From NCBI RefSeq assembly GCF_049650445.1, contig NZ_JBASAD010000017.1:124001-188000 (forward strand): 64,000 bases of DNA, given 5' to 3'. Positions 1 through 9,593 of this stretch are shown in pieces. The stretch's first letter is position 1. Every line of letters begins with the position of its first letter. The notes beneath the pieces were generated by a model. It did no database searches. It was not told where the DNA came from and saw only the letters and a program-made list of their open reading frames with translations. The DNA is from Castellaniella sp049650445. GTDB taxonomy: Bacteria > Pseudomonadota > Gammaproteobacteria > Burkholderiales > Burkholderiaceae_B. The position numbers and the translations under genes are program-made.

Positions 1-182
1 TCGGCGATCACCTTGGGGTTGGCGCCGGGAAACTGCGCGCGCACGACGACCGAGGGCGGCACGACCGCCGGGTATTCGGAAATCGGCAGGCGGAAGACGG
101 CGAGCAGGCCGGCCAGCAGGATCAGGACGGAGAGGACCGCCGCGAAGATCGGCCGGTCGATGAAGAATTTGGAAATGTTCAT
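1..182 (-). CDS. RND efflux inner-membrane permease, MexF-like (partial)
   Basis: Only the first 60 codons are inside the window; the gene runs off the left edge. The N-terminus begins MNISKFFIDRPIFAAVL, followed by a hydrophobic first transmembrane helix and then LPISEYPAVVPPSVVV and FPGANPKVIA, the invariant N-terminal signature of HAE1 RND pumps, closest in memory to MexF. Such pumps sit in the inner membrane as trimers and export drugs by proton antiport through a periplasmic adaptor and an outer-membrane channel. The gene starts 10 bp after the stop of the adaptor gene, so the two are cotranscribed. The substrate cannot be inferred, and whether an OprN-like channel follows is outside the window. 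Confidence 0.9.
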   Translation of the reverse strand, partial: MNISKFFIDRPIFAAVLSVLILLAGLLAVFRLPISEYPAVVPPSVVVRAQFPGANPKVIA

Positions 183-192
183 GAGAAGCGGC

Positions 193-1407
193 TCAAGATC
201 GGTGCTGTGCATCCGGCGCCGGGCCGGGCAGGGTGGAGGCGTCGCCCGCCGCGAGTGCGTCATCTTCGCGGACCGGGGTCGGCGCGACCGTGACACCAGG
301 GCGGACGCGCTGCAGGCCGTTAACGACGACCCGGTCGCCGGCCGTCAGGCCGGCCTGGACGACTCGCCAGCCTTCCCGGCTGGCGCCCAGGGTCACTTCC
401 CGGTAGCTCACGGTGTTCGCGTCGTCCACGAGCATGACGAAACGCTTGGACTGGTCGGTGCCGATGGCCTGTTCTCGCAGGAGTACGGCCTGGTGAGGCG
501 CGCCCGCGCCCAGGCGGACCCTGGCGTAGAGCCCGGGCCGCAGCAAGCCGTCCGGGTTGTCGAATAGCGCTCGCACGCGGATCGTTCCGGTCTGAGGGTC
601 GAGGCTGTTGTCCAGGAATGCCAGCCGGCCCTGACGAGGGTATCCCTGTTCATTGGCCAGTCCCATGGACACGGGGATGGTCGTCCCGGCGTTCGTGGCT
701 GCCGCGCCGTTCATGTCCAGAAAGGCCTGTTCGTCCATTTCGAACGAAGCGTAGAGCTGTGAGACGGAGACCACGGTGGTCAGGGGCTGTGCGCTGCCCA
801 GGCCGACGACGTTGCCCTCGGTCGCTTCAGCCTTCGAGACGCGTCCGCTGATGGGGGCGACGATGCGGGTGTGCTCCAGATCGAGACGCGCCGACTGCAG
901 CGTGGCTTGCGCGGCCTGCACGCGGGCAGAAGCCTCGCGCGCCGCGTTGCGCTTTTCCTCGAAGTCCCGCCGGGCGATGGCGTTGCCGGCCAGCAGACGC
1001 TGGGCCCGGGACAGATCCGCCCCGGTGTAGGCGGCCTGCGCCGTAGCCGCCGTCAACTGCGCCTGGGCTTCGTCGACGGCGGCCTGGTAGGGACGCGGGT
1101 CGATGGTAAAGAGCGGGTCGCCTCGCTGGACCAGTGCACCGTCCTGAAAGTGGACCTGGGTCAGGGTGCCGGACACCAGGGGCCGGATTTCGACCCGGTC
1201 CACCGCCTCCAGGCGTCCGGAATATTCATGCCAGTCCGTGATGGCCTGATACTGGATCGTGGCGACGTCTACCTGGATCGCGGGCGCCGTAGACGGCTTG
1301 CCGCCGGCGGCGGGTGTGCCGACGCTTTCGCGCATCAGCAGCACACCGCCGGCGAGCAGCAGTCCGGCCAGCGCGAGAGCGACGTGTCGTGCGTGGAAAG
1401 AAGGCAT
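193..1407 (-). CDS. RND efflux periplasmic adaptor (membrane fusion protein), MexE-like
   Basis: The 404-residue product opens MPSFHARHVALALAGLLL, a short positively charged N-terminus followed by one hydrophobic anchor/signal helix. Then come the lipoyl-like half motif (VEIRPLVSGTLTQVHFQDG), a long coiled-coil hairpin rich in Ala/Gln/Arg (about residues 95-165), the second lipoyl half (RIVAPISGRVSKAEATEGN), and the beta-barrel and membrane-proximal domains. This order is that of HlyD/AcrA/MexE adaptors, which join the RND pump to an outer-membrane channel. The start at 1407 is chosen because AAGGA lies just upstream and the hydrophobic anchor begins here; an in-frame start 21 codons upstream would add an unlikely extension. 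It is the first gene of a mexEF-type operon, divergent from a LysR gene that probably controls it. Confidence 0.9.
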   Translation of the reverse strand: MPSFHARHVALALAGLLLAGGVLLMRESVGTPAAGGKPSTAPAIQVDVATIQYQAITDWHEYSGRLEAVDRVEIRPLVSGTLTQVHFQDGALVQRGDPLFTIDPRPYQAAVDEAQAQLTAATAQAAYTGADLSRAQRLLAGNAIARRDFEEKRNAAREASARVQAAQATLQSARLDLEHTRIVAPISGRVSKAEATEGNVVGLGSAQPLTTVVSVSQLYASFEMDEQAFLDMNGAAATNAGTTIPVSMGLANEQGYPRQGRLAFLDNSLDPQTGTIRVRALFDNPDGLLRPGLYARVRLGAGAPHQAVLLREQAIGTDQSKRFVMLVDDANTVSYREVTLGASREGWRVVQAGLTAGDRVVVNGLQRVRPGVTVAPTPVREDDALAAGDASTLPGPAPDAQHRS

Positions 1408-1543
1408 GGCGGGATTCCTTTTGAAGAGTGCGCTATTATTTGTTATTCGCAAATTTGGATAAATACACAATTTTTGTTATCACTGTTCAAATTCAGCAAA
1501 CAATGGCGGTGTGGCCCTCTTGTCACATGCCAGGAGCACTGAA
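1408..1543. promoter_or_regulatory. Divergent promoter region with LysR-type operator
   Basis: This AT-rich intergenic region separates the efflux operon from the LysR gene. It holds a perfect 5-bp inverted repeat, ATTTG-N7-CAAAT, at 1438-1454, which contains a T-N11-A core (T1440 to A1452) as expected for LysR-family binding. A further TTTTGTTATCACTG stretch follows at about 1470-1485. The position is typical of MexT-like activation of the divergent pump genes; binding itself is inferred. Confidence 0.5.
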
Positions 1544-2563
1544 ATGGATCATCTGCAAGCCATGCGTGTCTTTACGCGGGTCGTCGACGCCAACAGCTTC
1601 ACCCTGGCCGCCGACAGCCTGGGCATGCCCAGGGCGACCGTGAGCACGATCATCCGCAAGCTTGAAAAGCACCTGGGCGCGCGGCTGTTGAACCGCAGCA
1701 CGCGCCGTCTGAGCCTGACGCCGGACGGGGCGTCCTACTACGAGCGTTGCACCGGTATCCTGGCCGACGTTGATGATGCGGAGTCGTCCTTCCGCGACCG
1801 CGCGCGCGGCCCGCGCGGCCGTCTGCGCATCGATGCGCCGCCTTATCTGGCCCGGCTGGTGTTGATGCCTCGGCTGTGCGAATTTCACCGCCGCTACCCG
1901 GATATCGAGCTGGTGGTCGGCATGAGCGACCGGGTGGTCAATATGGTGCAGGAGGCCGTCGACTGCGTCTTGCGCATCGGCGAGCTGCGGGATTCCACCC
2001 TGATCGCCAAGCGCATCGGCGTCTTCAGGACGCTGACGTGCGCGGCGCCTTCCTATATCGAACGCTACGGGAAACCGGAACGCATCGAGGATCTGGGCCG
2101 ACATCGGGCGGTCAACTATTTCCTGGCGCGGACGGGGCGCACGGTGGACTGGAGCTTCCAGGTGGATGGCGAAATCGTGAATCTGCCGATGAAAAGCTCA
2201 CTGTCCGTCAACGATGCCGAGGCCTGCGTCAGTGCCGGGCTCAGCGGGTTCGGCATGATCCAGCCGCCGCGCTACATGGTCGAGCCCTATCTGGACTCTG
2301 GTGAGCTGATCGAGGTGCTGGAACCCTGGGCACCGCCGCCGATGCCGATTTCCATCGTCTATCAGCAGAGCCGGCATCTGTCGTCCAAGGTCCACGTGTT
2401 CGTCGACTGGATCACCGAGGTCTTCCAGGGGTGTGTGCTGATGGAAAAGTGCCGGGGCAACTATCCGCTGGATCAGGATTGCCGGTTCGCGTGCGAGGGG
2501 GAGATGACCAACGGGCTGCAGGAAATCATGGAGCGGCAGAACCTGCTGGAAAGCGCGTTCTAG
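1544..2563 (+). CDS. LysR-family transcriptional regulator
   Basis: The 339-residue protein starts MDHLQAMRVFTRVVDANSF with an AGGAG ribosome-binding site 7 bases upstream; the GTG 33 bases earlier lacks one. The N-terminal winged helix-turn-helix (about residues 1-60, with LADSLGMPRATVSTIIRKLE-like spacing and LGARLLNRSTRRLSLT) is followed by a LysR effector-binding domain from about residue 90. That domain carries the CrgA/PA2-type features RGPRGRLRIDAP and CVLRIGELRDSTLIAKRIG. The C-terminus extends about 40 residues past the usual end of the domain. It is divergent from the MexEF-like operon and is probably its regulator (inference). The effector is unknown. Confidence 0.88.
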   Translation: MDHLQAMRVFTRVVDANSFTLAADSLGMPRATVSTIIRKLEKHLGARLLNRSTRRLSLTPDGASYYERCTGILADVDDAESSFRDRARGPRGRLRIDAPPYLARLVLMPRLCEFHRRYPDIELVVGMSDRVVNMVQEAVDCVLRIGELRDSTLIAKRIGVFRTLTCAAPSYIERYGKPERIEDLGRHRAVNYFLARTGRTVDWSFQVDGEIVNLPMKSSLSVNDAEACVSAGLSGFGMIQPPRYMVEPYLDSGELIEVLEPWAPPPMPISIVYQQSRHLSSKVHVFVDWITEVFQGCVLMEKCRGNYPLDQDCRFACEGEMTNGLQEIMERQNLLESAF

Positions 2564-2631
2564 GCCGGGGTTTTCAGCCGATGGGATCGGGGGGGAGGGG
2601 GCGTAGCCCGAGTGATGGGATGGAAGCCGCG

Positions 2632-2716
2632 TGGTGCGAACGGAGAGACTTGAACTCTCATGCCTTGCGGCGCCAGAACCTAAATCTGGTGCGTCTACCA
2701 ATTCCGCCACGTTCGC
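2632..2716 (-). tRNA. tRNA-Leu (anticodon UAG)
   Basis: The reverse strand folds as a class II tRNA. The 7-bp acceptor is GCGAACG/CGTTCGC, the D-loop carries GGCGGAATTGGTAGACGC, the anticodon stem-loop reads CAGATTTAGGTTCTG with anticodon TAG, a long variable arm (GCGCCGCAAGGCAT) follows, and the T arm is GAGAGTTCAAGTCTCTC. The long variable arm and the A73 discriminator identify leucine. CCA is encoded, which makes 85 nt. It is transcribed away from tig. Confidence 0.96.
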
Positions 2717-2730
2717 CAGACAAGCCGATC

Positions 2731-2736
2731 ATTATA
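2731..2736 (-). promoter_or_regulatory. -10 element of the tRNA-Leu promoter
   Basis: A perfect TATAAT on the minus strand lies 14 bases upstream of the tRNA 5' end, which is the expected distance for a tRNA start site. No good -35 hexamer is visible at the right spacing. Confidence 0.45.
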
Positions 2737-2828
2737 ACGTGATTTGACGGGTCTTTCGGGGCGCCTACGGGGCTCTTCACTTTCCGCTAAAATACCCCGT
2801 TTATTGTCCATCTTTCAATAGGTTCCGA

Positions 2829-4139
2829 ATGCAGCCCGTGGTTGAAAAATTGTCCGGCCTGGAGCGCCGCGTTGAGCTGACCGTCTCGGTCGCCGACATC
2901 GAAAAAGAAGTCCAGGCGCAGCTCAAGCGCGTCGCCAAGACGGCGAAGGTGCAGGGCTTCCGTCCCGGCAAGGCGCCCCTGTCGGTCATAGAACGCAGCC
3001 ATGGCCCGTCGGTCCGCTATGACGTGATCAACAGCCAGATCGGCAAATCCCTGGACAAGGTGATCGAGGACGCCAAGTTGCGCGTGGCCGGCACCCCCAG
3101 CCTGGAACCCAAGGTCGACGAGACCGAAGAAGGCGTGATGTCGTTTTCCGCCACCTTCGAGGTCTATCCCGAGATCCAGTTGCCTGACCTGGCTTCCCTG
3201 AAGATCACCCGCAACACCGTGCAGGTGGGCGATGCCGAAGTGCAGCAGACCATCGACATCCTGCGCCGCCAGCGCACGATCTTCAAACCGGCCGCCGACC
3301 GCGCCGCCCAGGACGGTGACCGCGTCACCCTGGACTTCGCCGGCACCATCGACGGCGTAGCCTTCGAGGGCGGTACCGCCCAGGACTTCCCCTTCGTGCT
3401 GGGTCAGGGCCGCATGCTGGCCGAATTCGAAGCCGCCGCCACCGGCATGAAAGCCGGCGAGACCAAGGTCTTCCCGCTGGCCTTCCCGGAAGACTACGGC
3501 AGCCCCGCCGTGGCCGGCAAGCAGGCTGAATTCACCATCACCGTGAAGGAAGTCGCCGAGCCCGAATTGCCCGAAATCGACGCCGACTTCGCCCGTGCCC
3601 TGGGCCAGGCCGAAGGCGACGTCGACGCCCTGCTGGCCGACGTGCGCGCCAACGTCGAACGCGAGGCCCAGGCCCGCGCGAAAAACCGCACCAAGGCCAG
3701 CGTCATGGACGCCCTGGCGGCCGCCTGCGATTTCGACCTGCCCAAGGCTCTGGTGGACGGCGAAGTCGCCAACCGCACTGCTGCCGCCCGCGAGGAACTG
3801 AAGCAGCGTGGCCTGCCCAACGCCGACAGCATCCCCATCCCGGAAGACACCTTCCGTCCGGAAGCCGAGCGCCGCGTGCGCCTGGGCCTGCTGGTCAGCG
3901 AACTCGTCCAGTCCGCCGACCTCAAGGCCAAGCCGGAACAGGTCCGCGCCCGCATCGAAGAGTTCGCCAAGAGCTACGAGCAGCCCGCTCAGGTCGTGGC
4001 CTACTACCTGTCCGACCGCCAGCGCCGCGCCGAGATCGAATCGCTGGTCCTGGAGGACAATCTGGTTGAACACGTTCTGGCGGCTGCCCAGGTGGCTGAC
4101 GAAGCCGTTGATTTCGATACTTTGATGGGTGCCCGCTGA
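2829..4139 (+). CDS. tig: Trigger factor, ribosome-associated chaperone/prolyl isomerase
   Basis: The 436-residue product has the full trigger-factor architecture. The ribosome-binding N-terminal domain (residues 1-110) carries the docking signature GFRPGKAP. The central FKBP-type peptidyl-prolyl isomerase domain (about 150-240) contains DGDRVTLDFAGTIDG and FEGGTAQDFPFVLGQGRML. The long helical C-terminal substrate-binding domain ends in FDTLMGAR. It binds nascent chains at the ribosome exit tunnel in the cytosol. It heads the conserved tig-clpP-clpX(-lon) cluster, with its stop codon one base before the clpP start, so folding and degradation genes are cotranscribed. Confidence 0.97.
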   Translation: MQPVVEKLSGLERRVELTVSVADIEKEVQAQLKRVAKTAKVQGFRPGKAPLSVIERSHGPSVRYDVINSQIGKSLDKVIEDAKLRVAGTPSLEPKVDETEEGVMSFSATFEVYPEIQLPDLASLKITRNTVQVGDAEVQQTIDILRRQRTIFKPAADRAAQDGDRVTLDFAGTIDGVAFEGGTAQDFPFVLGQGRMLAEFEAAATGMKAGETKVFPLAFPEDYGSPAVAGKQAEFTITVKEVAEPELPEIDADFARALGQAEGDVDALLADVRANVEREAQARAKNRTKASVMDALAAACDFDLPKALVDGEVANRTAAAREELKQRGLPNADSIPIPEDTFRPEAERRVRLGLLVSELVQSADLKAKPEQVRARIEEFAKSYEQPAQVVAYYLSDRQRRAEIESLVLEDNLVEHVLAAAQVADEAVDFDTLMGAR

Positions 4140-4140
4140 G

Positions 4141-4800
4141 ATGAACCGGTTCACCGATTTCTACGCGTCGATGTACGGCGGGGACTCGGTCGTCCCCACC
4201 GGCCTGGGCTACGTGCCCATCGTCATTGAACAGTCCGGTCGTGGCGAACGGTCCTACGACATCTATTCGCGCCTGCTGCGCGAACGGGTGATCTTCTTCG
4301 TGGGTCCGGTCAACGACCAGTCGGCCAATCTGGTCGTGGCACAGCTGCTGTTCCTGGAATCGGAGAACCCTGACAAGGATATCTCGCTGTACATCAATTC
4401 CCCGGGCGGCTCGGTCTACGCCGGCATGGCGATCTTCGACACCATGCAGTTCGTCAAGCCCGAGGTCTCCACCCTGTGCACCGGTCTGGCTGCCAGCATG
4501 GGCGCGTTCCTGCTGGCTGCAGGTGCCAAGGGCAAGCGCTACGCCTTGCCCAATTCGCGCATCATGATTCATCAGCCCTCGGGCGGTGCCCAGGGCCAGG
4601 CGTCGGACATCCAGATCCAGGCCAAGGAAATCCTCAGCCTGCGCGAGCGCCTGAACGGCATTCTGGCCGAACGCACCGGCCAGGACATCGAGCGTATCGG
4701 TGTGGATACTGAACGTGACAATTTCATGTCCGCCGACGAAGCGCGGGAATACGGACTGATCGACAAAGTATTGGTTTCGCGCACTGACGACACCAAGTGA
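4141..4800 (+). CDS. clpP: ATP-dependent Clp protease proteolytic subunit
   Basis: The 219-residue serine peptidase carries a complete catalytic triad: Ser119 in GLAASMGAF, His144 in RIMIHQPSGG and Asp193 in ERDNFMSA. The oxyanion motif INSPGGSV is present. The length is normal for proteobacterial ClpP with its short propeptide. The ATG at 4141 lies one base after the tig stop; a GTG at 4129 in the same frame overlaps tig and is less likely. Fourteen subunits form the degradation chamber that pairs with ClpX, encoded 10 bp downstream. Confidence 0.97.
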   Translation: MNRFTDFYASMYGGDSVVPTGLGYVPIVIEQSGRGERSYDIYSRLLRERVIFFVGPVNDQSANLVVAQLLFLESENPDKDISLYINSPGGSVYAGMAIFDTMQFVKPEVSTLCTGLAASMGAFLLAAGAKGKRYALPNSRIMIHQPSGGAQGQASDIQIQAKEILSLRERLNGILAERTGQDIERIGVDTERDNFMSADEAREYGLIDKVLVSRTDDTK

Positions 4801-4810
4801 TTGGATAGCT

Positions 4811-6103
<1,293 letters not shown>

Positions 6104-6184
6104 TCCTGCATCCGGCGCCGTTCCTGTCCTCCGGGCGGGGGCGGCCCGGAGCCGGTTCCCGTATACTGGCAGTGTGCCCCGGCT

Positions 6185-6212
6185 CTTGAAAAGCGCCCGT
6201 ACGGCACCATAT
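6185..6212 (+). promoter_or_regulatory. Sigma-32 (heat-shock) type promoter for lon
   Basis: CTTGAAA at 6185-6191 is followed after 13 bases by CACCATAT at 6205-6212. The sigma-32 consensus is CTTGAAA, a spacer of about 13-15, then CCCCATNT; only one conserved position differs. It is located about 78 bases ahead of lon, a classic heat-shock gene. Transcription from it would have to pass the hairpin at 6233-6258. Confidence 0.65.
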
Positions 6213-6232
6213 TCATCAGCAGGCACTATACG

Positions 6233-6258
6233 AAAAAGGAAGCCCGCGCTTCCTTTTT
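6233..6258 (+). terminator. Perfect 11-bp hairpin with U tract in the clpX-lon gap
   Basis: AAAAAGGAAGC, a CCGC loop, and GCTTCCTTTTT form a perfect 11-bp stem flanked by A and T tracts, the shape of an intrinsic terminator. It may end the tig-clpP-clpX transcript, but it also lies downstream of the putative heat-shock promoter and 31 bases before the lon start, so partial read-through would be needed for that promoter to serve lon. Confidence 0.7.
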
Positions 6259-6289
6259 CTTTCAGATTCAATCGTTTGAGGAATCAACC

Positions 6290-8743
6290 ATGTCTGCTAG
6301 CCAGATTCTGACCCAGGAACCTGTGGAACTGCCGTTGCTGCCGCTGCGTGACGTCGTGGTCTTTCCCCACATGGTCATCCCGCTGTTTGTGGGGCGGCCG
6401 CGTTCCATCAAGGCACTCGAGCTGGCCATGGAGGCCGGCAGCAGTGTCATGCTGGTGGCCCAGAAATCCGCCGGCAAGGATGAGCCCACGCCTGACGATC
6501 TGTACGAGATCGGTTGCGCGGCCAACATCCTGCAGATGCTGAAACTGCCCGACGGCACCGTCAAGGTGCTGGTCGAAGGCCTGCAGCGCGCCCGCATCCA
6601 CGAAGTCACCGACGCTGAAACCCATTTCGCGGCGCGTGTTTCCGGTATCGACGAGGACCAGTCCGGTCAGGCCGAGGCCGAGGCCCTGCGCCGCGCCGTG
6701 GTGGCCCAGTTCGAACAGTACGTCAAGCTGAACAAGAAGATCCCCCAGGAGATTCTGACCTCTCTGTCGGGGATCGAGGACGCCGGCCGGCTGGCCGACA
6801 CCATCGCAGCTCATCTGCCCCTGAAGATCGAGCAAAAGCAGTCCCTGCTCGACATGCCCGGCGCCGCGCAGCGCCTGGAGGCGCTGCTGGCCCAGCTCGA
6901 ATCGGAAATCGAGATCCTGCAGGTCGAAAAGCGCATCCGTGGCCGCGTCAAGAAGCAGATGGAAAAGAGCCAGCGCGACTACTATCTGAACGAGCAGGTC
7001 AAGGCCATCCAGAAGGAACTGGGCGAGGGCGAGGAAGGCGCCGACATCGAGGAACTCGAACGTCGCATCGCCTCGGCGCATCTGCCCAAGGAAGCCCGAA
7101 AGAAGGCCGACGCCGAACTGAAGAAGCTCAAGCTGATGTCGCCCATGTCGGCCGAAGCCACCGTGGTGCGCAACTACATCGACACGCTGGTGGGCCTGCC
7201 GTGGCGTAAAAAGAGCCGCGTCAACAACGCCTTGAAGAACGCCGAGGAAGTCCTCGACGCCGACCACTACGGCCTGGAAAAGGTCAAGGAGCGCATCGTC
7301 GAATACCTGGCGGTGCAGCAGCGCGTGGACAAGCTCAAGGCGCCGATTCTGTGCCTGGTCGGGCCCCCGGGCGTGGGCAAGACCTCGCTGGGCCAGTCCG
7401 TGGCCCGTGCGACCAATCGCAAGTTCGTCCGCATGGCGCTGGGCGGCGTGCGCGACGAGGCCGAGATTCGCGGTCACCGGCGCACCTACATCGGTTCCAT
7501 GCCGGGCAAGATCCTGCAGAACATGGCAAAGGTCGGCGTGCGCAATCCGCTGTTCCTGCTCGACGAGATCGACAAGCTGGGTGCTGATTTCCGTGGCGAC
7601 CCGTCTTCGGCCCTGCTCGAAGTGCTCGATCCGGAGCAGAACCACACCTTCCAGGATCACTACATCGAGGTCGATTTCGACCTGTCGGACGTGATGTTCG
7701 TGGCCACCAGCAACACGCTGAACATTCCGCCGGCCCTGTTGGACCGGATGGAAGTCATCCGCCTGTCGGGTTACACCGAAGACGAAAAGGTCCACATCGC
7801 CTTTGACCATCTGCTGCCCAAGCTGATGAAGAACAACGGCGTGAAGGACGGCGAACTGAGCATCGCCGAGGACGCCATCCGCGACATCGTGCGCTACTAC
7901 ACGCGCGAAGCCGGGGTGCGCGCACTGGAGCGCGAAATCTCCAAGATCTGCCGCAAGGCCGTCAAGCGTCTGCTCAGCAACCCTGCCGAATCGGCCCGCA
8001 AGACCAACGACCAGGCGGCGATCGTGGTGGATGCCGCCAATCTGGCCGATTTCCTGGGCGTGCGTCGCTACAATTTCGGCGTGGCCGAAAAGGAAGACAA
8101 GGTCGGCCAGGTCACCGGCCTGGCCTGGACGGAAGTCGGCGGCGACCTGCTCACCATCGAGGCGGCCGACATGCCGGGCAAAGGCGTGGTCCTGCGCACG
8201 GGCTCGCTGGGCGACGTGATGAAGGAATCGGTCGAAGCCGCCCGCACGGTGGTGCGCGCCCGCGCCCGCCAGTGGGGCATCGCCGACCAGACCTTTGAAA
8301 AGCGTGACCTGCACATCCACTTTCCGGAAGGCGCCACGCCCAAGGACGGTCCCTCGGCCGGGGCTGCGATCACGACGGCCATGGTGTCGGCGTTGACCGG
8401 CATCCCCGTGCGCGCCGACGTCGCCATGACCGGGGAAATCACCCTGCGCGGCGAGGTCCTGGAAATCGGCGGCCTGAAGGAAAAGCTGTTGGCGGCGCAT
8501 CGCGGCGGCATCAAGACCGTGATGATCCCCGAGGAAAACGTCAAGGATCTGGCTGAAATCCCGGACAACGTGAAAAACCACCTGGAGATCATCCCGGTGC
8601 GCTGGATCGACCGGGTGCTGGAAGTCGCCCTGCAGCGCATGCCCGTGCCGCTGTCGGACGAGGAAGTCGCCCGTCTGGCGGCCGAGGCGGTGGCTGCCGC
8701 CAAGCCGGCCGAGTCCGGCAGTGGCGGGGTGATGAAGCACTGA
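6290..8743 (+). CDS. lon: ATP-dependent protease La
   Basis: The 817-residue LonA-type protease carries the N-terminal substrate-binding domain (LPLLPLRDVVVFPHMVIP), a coiled-coil middle region (about residues 200-260), the AAA+ module with Walker A GPPGVGKT at 358-365 and Walker B PLFLLDEIDK, and a C-terminal Ser-Lys peptidase domain. The catalytic dyad is Ser689 in PKDGPSAG and Lys732 in GLKEKLLAA, the spacing of 43 residues seen in E. coli Lon. It degrades misfolded and regulatory proteins in the cytosol. An AGGAA ribosome-binding site precedes the start. Confidence 0.97.
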   Translation: MSASQILTQEPVELPLLPLRDVVVFPHMVIPLFVGRPRSIKALELAMEAGSSVMLVAQKSAGKDEPTPDDLYEIGCAANILQMLKLPDGTVKVLVEGLQRARIHEVTDAETHFAARVSGIDEDQSGQAEAEALRRAVVAQFEQYVKLNKKIPQEILTSLSGIEDAGRLADTIAAHLPLKIEQKQSLLDMPGAAQRLEALLAQLESEIEILQVEKRIRGRVKKQMEKSQRDYYLNEQVKAIQKELGEGEEGADIEELERRIASAHLPKEARKKADAELKKLKLMSPMSAEATVVRNYIDTLVGLPWRKKSRVNNALKNAEEVLDADHYGLEKVKERIVEYLAVQQRVDKLKAPILCLVGPPGVGKTSLGQSVARATNRKFVRMALGGVRDEAEIRGHRRTYIGSMPGKILQNMAKVGVRNPLFLLDEIDKLGADFRGDPSSALLEVLDPEQNHTFQDHYIEVDFDLSDVMFVATSNTLNIPPALLDRMEVIRLSGYTEDEKVHIAFDHLLPKLMKNNGVKDGELSIAEDAIRDIVRYYTREAGVRALEREISKICRKAVKRLLSNPAESARKTNDQAAIVVDAANLADFLGVRRYNFGVAEKEDKVGQVTGLAWTEVGGDLLTIEAADMPGKGVVLRTGSLGDVMKESVEAARTVVRARARQWGIADQTFEKRDLHIHFPEGATPKDGPSAGAAITTAMVSALTGIPVRADVAMTGEITLRGEVLEIGGLKEKLLAAHRGGIKTVMIPEENVKDLAEIPDNVKNHLEIIPVRWIDRVLEVALQRMPVPLSDEEVARLAAEAVAAAKPAESGSGGVMKH

Positions 8744-8763
8744 ACCGTGCCTCGGTCGATGTG

Positions 8764-8798
8764 ACAAGGGCTCCCTGTTCAGGGAGCCCTTGTGTTTT
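8764..8798 (+). terminator. lon terminator
   Basis: A 13-bp perfect stem (ACAAGGGCTCCCT / AGGGAGCCCTTGT) with a GTTC loop is followed by GTTTT. It lies between the convergent ends of lon and lexA and could serve both strands, though the U tract is on the lon side. Confidence 0.9.
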
Positions 8799-8828
8799 CA
8801 GGCAAGGGCGGCGCCCGACGTTCGACGT

Positions 8829-9584
8829 TCAGTGCAGCGCGGTCGTGCGGATCAGGCCGATGGCGATGCCTTCGATGGCGAAGTCATCGCCCGGGCCGAC
8901 GTCGATGGGCTGGAAGTCGGGGTTTTCGGGCAGCAGGCGGATGCGGCGGCCCTGGTGGTCCAGGCGTTTGACGGTGACGTCGTCGCCCAGGCGGGCGACG
9001 ATGATCTGGCCATGGCGGGCCTGGGGCGTGCTGCGTACGGCCAGCAGGTCGCCATCCAGGATGCCGGCGTCGCGCATGCTGCTGCCGCGCACGCGCAGCA
9101 GGTAGTCGGGTGCGGCTTCGAACAGGTGCGGGGCCAGGGGGATTTCGCGTTCGACGTGTTCGGCCGCCAGGACGGGGCTGCCGGCGGCGACACGACCCAC
9201 CAGCGGCACCAGGCGGCTGTCGGAGGGTTCGATCCAGGTCGGAGCGCCGGGCAGAGGGCCGGGTGTATTGCCCGAGGCCGGACGGGGGCGGGCGGTCTGC
9301 CCGGCTGCGTCGGGAGTCCCGGAGGCGCCAGCCGCATCGGCCTCGTCAGCGAGGGAGGCGGACTGGGCCTGTTCGGTGAGCTGGATGCCGCGCGAGGTGC
9401 CGGCCGACAGCAGGACGTAGCCCTTGCGTTCCAGCGCGCGCAAATGGTCTTCGGCCGCATTGGCTGAACGAAAACCCAGTTCGCGGGCGATCTCGGCCCG
9501 GGTCGGGGGGCGGCCCGTCCGTTGAATGGACTGCTGGATGAGATCCAGGATCTGGGACTGTCGGGCGGTGAGTTTCAGGGCCAT
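8829..9584 (-). CDS. lexA: LexA repressor of the SOS response, long-linker form
   Basis: The N-terminal winged helix (LTARQSQILDLIQQSIQRTG, then RPPTRAEIARELGFRSANAA) is the LexA DNA-binding domain. The C-terminal S24 peptidase domain has the self-cleavage bond Ala134-Gly135 (GRVAAGSP), the nucleophile Ser169 (RGSSM) and the general base Lys206 (DDVTVKRL), spaced 37 residues apart as in E. coli. The protein is 251 residues, against 202 in E. coli; the extra 50 or so lie wholly in the linker (about residues 73-122), a low-complexity Ala/Pro/Gly/Asp stretch. RecA-stimulated autocleavage should relieve repression. It is a single gene convergent with lon, with a candidate LexA box just upstream. 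Confidence 0.95.
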   Translation of the reverse strand: MALKLTARQSQILDLIQQSIQRTGRPPTRAEIARELGFRSANAAEDHLRALERKGYVLLSAGTSRGIQLTEQAQSASLADEADAAGASGTPDAAGQTARPRPASGNTPGPLPGAPTWIEPSDSRLVPLVGRVAAGSPVLAAEHVEREIPLAPHLFEAAPDYLLRVRGSSMRDAGILDGDLLAVRSTPQARHGQIIVARLGDDVTVKRLDHQGRRIRLLPENPDFQPIDVGPGDDFAIEGIAIGLIRTTALH

Positions 9585-9593
9585 GTCGCGCTA

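Noticed and set aside
6284..8767. Long minus-strand open frame opposite lon (827 codons), and similar ones opposite purL (48606-52658), comEC (38299-40860) and clpX (4724-6271)
   Set aside because: These are antisense shadows of GC-rich genes: composition is rich in Gly, His, Arg and Gln, there are no recognizable domains, and the opposite strand carries unmistakable families.
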